Positions 59,874 through 64,000 of a DNA stretch of 64,000 nucleotides are shown here, piece by piece (position 1 is the first letter of the stretch; every line of letters starts with the position of its first letter). The stretch is from assembly GCA_027257055.1 (NCBI GenBank), contig JAPVLO010001001.1, positions 124,001 through 188,000 on the forward strand, read 5' to 3'. Position numbers and translations under genes: made by a program. The stretch is from Cephalopachus bancanus. Taxonomy: Eukaryota > Chordata > Mammalia > Primates > Tarsiidae. The notes beneath the pieces are model-generated. The model was not told where the DNA came from, searched no databases, and saw only the letters and a program-made list of their open reading frames with translations.

Positions 59874-61203
59874 GATAATTCAACCTTTATTAATTCCAAG
59901 CTTCGTGCTTAATGTCTTCTCTCAAGTTTTGAACCATTAACAGTCCAACTCAGAACAGCCATAGAAAATATTGGTGTATTGAAATGCTGATGCCTGTAGG
60001 AGTTGAACCCAGCTTGGCTGAGAACTTCACTACCAATTAGTATAGCAATCTGGCCACCTAATAACAGCAAAAAAGACTGGTTGCTCATCCAGCAAGACAC
60101 TGGGTTTCCAAAGTGGAGAGAGTGTATTTATGGATCTAAAGTAAACTATTCCATACCTGTTGAAAAAGTATAACTACTACTATTGGTAATAAATTATTTA
60201 ACCTTACTTATGGAGGGAACTTGCTGCCCTGGAACCCATTTTTAGCCCCATCACTTGGAGGATTCCATACCTATAAAATAAGAACTTGTTTACAATCTCC
60301 ATATGTTTTTCTTGTATGGAATGAATACCACATTGTAAAAATTAATCCCCGCAATTATATGTATTCTATACCCTGTCAAAATTGTATCCTCACAAATTAT
60401 TTAACTGATGTTTATCATAAAGATTTTCTCATTCATAAAAAACCGCCATACTTGGTACTGCCAGTGCATCTGTCATCCCGCTGGAATGATAGATATGGCT
60501 TACAAAGATTGTATGAGATTAACTCTATTTTGGAGAATAGACATAAAAGATTTCTTGTTACTTGTGTCTTCGGAATACAACGCGAAGCTATGGCTACTTC
60601 GGTAACAGTTGCACCTGTGGTTCTAGCTCAGGAATGTTACACGTCTACTTTTGATAATTAGTTAATTAAGAATATTTTTATACCCTTAGCTACCCAAGAG
60701 ATTATTGATTAGAAGCTGGAGATCAGAATTAATGCCTTACAAGGAGCATTTCTAACTGTAGGACAAGAACTTGTGATCTTAAATATTAGGTTGACTCTTT
60801 GATGTCACTCTGAGTTTAAATGTCTGTACCTCACTCATTTAAAGGTAAATAAATCTTTCCACACACGGGACAAAATAAAAAGTCCTATTCGGGTAGTTTG
60901 GAATCATTTGACCTTGATTACAGACCTTACTAAATTTCAGCAAGAAATCCTAGAACTTATGGTTGCTGAAAAGTAATTCCGGTCTACTGAATTGTCCCGT
61001 TGTACATTTAATAATATTTCTTAATTCATTAATCAAAAATAATTGATGTCTATAGTCATCAAGGTCGGAATTTGTGGAAAAGTTATACTTTTGTTGCTTT
61101 GTCTACTTCCTATCATCTTCAGAGTGCATAAGAAGAGCACATCGTAGCACCACACGGATTTCCAGGGTTTTGTGCTTAAAAATAAAAAAAAAAAACGGGG
61201 AGA
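59874..61203 (+). pseudogene. Unit 11 env, type 2, longest surface ORF
   Basis: The 146-codon frame 60221-60661 joins C-terminal surface sequence (PSLGGFHTYKIR, YSIPCQNC) to the cleavage site RHKRFL near 60539-60556. It continues into the fusion-peptide-like run AMATSVTVAPVVLAQ. The distal ectodomain has a stop (AEK then TAA near 60970). The membrane-span region is near 61080-61120 and the tail is open at 61074-61271. Confidence 0.8.
61183..61203 (+). promoter_or_regulatory. Polypurine tract before LTR K
   Basis: A run of A, then ACGGGGAGA, lies directly before the LTR's TGTTG. The A run is longer than in other units, probably by slippage. Confidence 0.65.
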
Positions 61204-62155
61204 TGTTGGCAGCTGGCCACGGTGGCCCACTGAGCATTAGGGATCAGGGAGTACCATGGACCCCAAAATGACTAGGATGCATTCAGGAGATGTTGACTCC
61301 ATTCCCTCCCCCTTCTTCCACTTGGCACAAAAACCAGGAAAACCTCTTGCTGGCTCTAACAGAGGTCTCTGTAAGCGGAAAAAATACAGCTGACTTCGGA
61401 GTTTTGTTCCCATATTCCATGGTTATTTTTTCAGGTTGTTTTATACAATTTAAGCTTGATTTTGAGTCACTTTAAGAGACAGTGCATGTCACAGTTTCTC
61501 TTGATCTAATATTAGAAATGTATAGATATAGGCTCTAGAAAATTGTTTATGTAGATTAAGAAAATTTAAGTAATCATTTTCTTTTAGAAGTATGGTTAGT
61601 GCAGTTTGATTTAGGGAGGTCAGTGAGGTTTGAATTAGGCCAGCTGGTGCTAGGAGAGTGTAATCATAGCAGCAATTGTGTTAATAAAACTAGTTTCAAT
61701 TACTACAGATATTATAATTTAATAATTCACCACAGTTGTTTCTGGTTAAGACATTGAGTGAAGTTAATTCAAAGTGATGTAGTTGTAATACAATTAAGGG
61801 TCCATAGGAAACTAATTTGGGAACATTAAGGTAGCATAAGATAAAAAAAAATTGTGGTTGTTCCTTCCCATGTTCTTCCTTATATTCTTCTTTATGTCTG
61901 ATAAAACATTTGCTTGAGAGTGTTTTGTTCACCTGGACGAATTCATGTGAAAGGCACATGCTAACTTTTGTTCCCATGATGATAAATTAGCAGAATTTTT
62001 GAATAAAGCCCTTGGATTACCCTATTAAACGGCTTCTGTTTCCTAAGCAGGAGTCCAGTCCTTTTCTCTGTCTCCTGTGTCTTCTTTCTTTTGTAAATCG
62101 CAAAGACTGTCACACATGAATGGGACCCCAGATACTCGCAGGGCAGAACTCCCAA
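61204..62155 (+). mobile_element. LTR K (type 2)
   Basis: About 952 bp from TGTTGGCAGC. Type 2 markers AATAAAACTAG and GATGTAGTTGTAATAC. The primer-site region has lost about 9 bp (CCCAACCCTAGGGCCC), so the 3' boundary is approximate. Confidence 0.78.
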
Positions 62156-62299
62156 CCCTAGGGCCCTGGAAATGTAAGTTTTTCTAGTTTCAGGAGGCTT
62201 AGGAACTTATCCAAGGGTGATACAGAACCTTCTGTAGAGACAGTCAGAAAGAAGAAGGCTAAGGATTACTTTTTGTAACGCCAGAGCCATGACACATCC

Positions 62300-63322
62300 A
62301 TGAACCACAGTGAATCCAGGAAACAACAAATATTCATCAGTATAGTAAAGAATACGTTGTCTAAACGTGGAACTAAAGTTTCTTCTAATAATCTAGCCCT
62401 CTTCTTGCATTTTGTGCAGAAAAATATTGTTTCCTGAGGATGATACGGTAGATTTGGATAACTGGGAATTAGTTGGGGAAAAATTAAAATTGTATTACAC
62501 AGAGCATGGTCTTTGGGAAATGCCATCTGATGCTCTGCATTGTGGAAATTAATTAAAGATGCTTTAAATCCACAGCAGGATGATGAGAAGTTTCCTTCCA
62601 AAAAGGCTACTAATGATGATGAGGATGAAGAAAGTTTTCACCCCTGCTTTGGCACCCCCTTTACATGATGACAAGTTATCTACCCAAATAAGGATGACTT
62701 GGTGGATGCAGTCATAAAAAAATCATGAGCAGATATATCCTAATGATGTTACTGTACCTCTTTCTAAGGTTTTCCTATAAGGGTGGAGAATACTGAAAAA
62801 AAGCCTGAACCTAGATACAATTTTCCTTCTCTTAAAGGGTTCACGGAGCTACAGGTGTAATGAGCAAAATGTGTAATATATAAGTAATATCAGTAAAATA
62901 AGGAATATAAAGAATACAATAATATATATAAGTAATATATAATAATTCAATCACAAGTATATAAGTAATACACAAAAGAATATCTCATTACACTCTTGCT
63001 TGAATTGTGTGGCAATTCGGACATTTCATTACAATCTGTCTGACTAAGCAAGGTGTGGCTACTTTACATGGCACACCGTCACCACCTATTGGGGCTACTC
63101 TACCAAAACACTGTGTCTTAAATGTCAAAAAGGCTGTCACGGGGTAAAGAGTGTCAATCTAAATTTTACAGAACTGGCACTCCCTTAATTCAGCAACAGT
63201 CATTCCGGTTCAGGGAAAGAGTCAGAGAGGCTGGCCCTGGCTCGAGATAAACAAAGGGGCAGCTTCCACCATGAACACGTACATTCTTTTAATCCTTCCC
63301 AGAACTCATCTGAGCCACCCCA
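62300..63322 (+). pseudogene. Unit 12 gag; myristoylation Gly lost
   Basis: ATG 62300 begins MNHSES, so Gly-2 is Asn. The frame then stays open through NTLSKRGTKVSSNNLALFL and ends at the GCAGAAAAATATTG run, the frameshift shared by most units. Matrix ends about 62779. The AT-rich linker is at 62870-62950. The knuckle is CLKCQKGCHGVKSVN near 63112-63155. Confidence 0.74.
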
Positions 63323-64000
63323 GGTAGCGCAGGACTCAACCTCTGTTCCCCAACTGCAATGATATGAACACCGGTTGTCCTGGTATACCAAATCCTTACA
63401 AAATTATAGGGCCCTCTCCCAGAAAAAATAATGAGGGTAATACCAGGCTCTGCTCCTTATCTTAGCCAGGAATTTCCATTATTCTTGGAGTTGTGGATTT
63501 GGATTACACTGGGGTAATCCAGGTACTTGTCATTCCCCAAATAAAACTGTACAGTTTAACAAAGATCAGAGAATAGCCCATTTGCTGCTCCAGCCTTATC
63601 ACAAAGCATGTAAAACTGTAAATAACCTGTGTAGTTGTGACTCTGGATTTGGATCTAGTGATGTTGATTTTGGGGTTCTGGCGATAACTAATCCTAGACC
63701 TTTAAAACCTAATATATTCAAGGAGTTAACATTAAAGGCTTATTGGATACAAGAGCCGATGTAGCTTGCATTTTTGTGAAAGATTGGCCTGTATCATGAT
63801 CTAGTCAAATAGCACCTTCTTGACTCAAGGGCATTAGTCCTGCACCCTCAGTAGTCAAAAATCCCCAAAATATTATATTAGAGAGACCATGAGACTTTAG
63901 GAAGCGTTTGCCCATATATCATTCCATCTCTCCCTTTTACATTATGGGGAAGAGACATTCTTGCTCAAATGGGAATGCTTTTATATAGCTCTAATAAGAA
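63323..64000 (+). pseudogene. Unit 12 pro: dUTPase and protease, cut by the window end
   Basis: Motif 1 reads SAGLNLCS (Asp to Asn). Motif 3 VVDLDYTGVI lies near 63490-63520. The protease active site near 63745 reads LLDTRADVACIFV; the ACIFV variant and an AGATAAACAAA stretch match unit 5. The LWGRDILAQMG box is at about 63938-63970, at the edge of the window. Confidence 0.82.

Larger units (their letters stand above)
1..64000 (+). repeat. Tandem array (macrosatellite) of a defective betaretrovirus-like ERV
   Basis: The same ordered set of segments recurs about eleven times in one orientation: LTR, gag matrix, AT-rich linker, nucleocapsid remnant, dUTPase, protease, G-patch, RT, env, then LTR again. 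LTR starts lie at 3197, 10465, 16773, 22394, (27349, truncated), 31503, 37111, 43014, 49621, 55278 and 61204. After removing Alu, L1 and solo-LTR insertions the spacing is about 5.6 kb (for example C to D 5621, F to G 5608, I to J 5657). Only one LTR separates consecutive interiors, which fits growth by unequal LTR-LTR exchange or segmental duplication and not independent integrations. The array runs off both window ends. Confidence 0.93.

Noticed and set aside
60221..60661. A domesticated, syncytin-like env
   Set aside because: The open frame covers only the end of the surface subunit and the fusion-peptide region; the transmembrane part has a stop and the ORF is not kept in other units.
1..64000. 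A CRISPR-like or bacterial repeat array
   Set aside because: Units are kilobases long with retroviral content, and Alu and L1 place the sequence in a primate.
1..64000. tRNA or rRNA genes
   Set aside because: I saw no cloverleaf-forming box A/box B pairs outside the Alu left arms, and no rRNA sequence.

Overview
The window looks like primate nuclear DNA. It carries ten full-length dimeric Alu SINEs with poly(A) tails and target-site duplications, one Alu left-arm fragment, and a 5'-truncated LINE-1. The Alu consensus here differs from the anthropoid AluJ/S/Y types and from the strepsirrhine types I know, so a tarsier-like primate is my best guess; this is inference only. I see no cellular protein-coding gene, no tRNA or rRNA gene, and nothing prokaryotic.

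Almost the whole 64 kb is one head-to-tail tandem array, all on the + strand, of a defective class II (betaretrovirus-like, ERVK-related) endogenous retrovirus. Each unit reads LTR (about 0.96 kb), degenerate tRNA-Lys-type primer site, gag matrix, an AT-rich linker where capsid should be, a nucleocapsid remnant, dUTPase, protease, G-patch, reverse transcriptase with connection domain, env surface remnant, env transmembrane subunit, polypurine tract, then the next LTR. Capsid, RNase H and integrase are missing from every unit. Neighbouring units share one LTR, so this is a macrosatellite and not a series of separate proviruses. After subtracting later insertions, LTR-start to LTR-start spacing is close to 5.6 kb in the intact units. 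The window holds the end of unit 1, units 2-11, and the start of unit 12, with eleven array LTRs (A-K).

Layout: unit 1 pol/env 1-3196, LTR A 3197; unit 2 4608-10464 (L1 inside RT; env mostly deleted), LTR B 10465; unit 3 11595-16772 (two Alus), LTR C 16773; unit 4 17907-22393, LTR D 22394; unit 5 23520-27329 (env and half of the LTR deleted), LTR E 27349; unit 6 27964-31502 (two large deletions), LTR F 31503; unit 7 32620-37110, LTR G 37111; unit 8 38229-43013, LTR H 43014; unit 9 44129-49620 (an inverted related solo LTR plus an Alu in env), LTR I 49621; unit 10 50751-55277, LTR J 55278; unit 11 56402-61203, LTR K 61204; unit 12 62300 to the window end.

The units fall into at least two sequence types, and shared private changes pair units 2/8, 3/9 and 4/10 (and 5/12), which suggests a higher-order repeat of roughly 33 kb. 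Common frameshifts in gag and RT show the founder was already broken before it was amplified. No unit can encode a complete retroviral protein set. The points of interest are the array architecture, its age structure, the rearrangement junctions and the inverted relative of the LTR.
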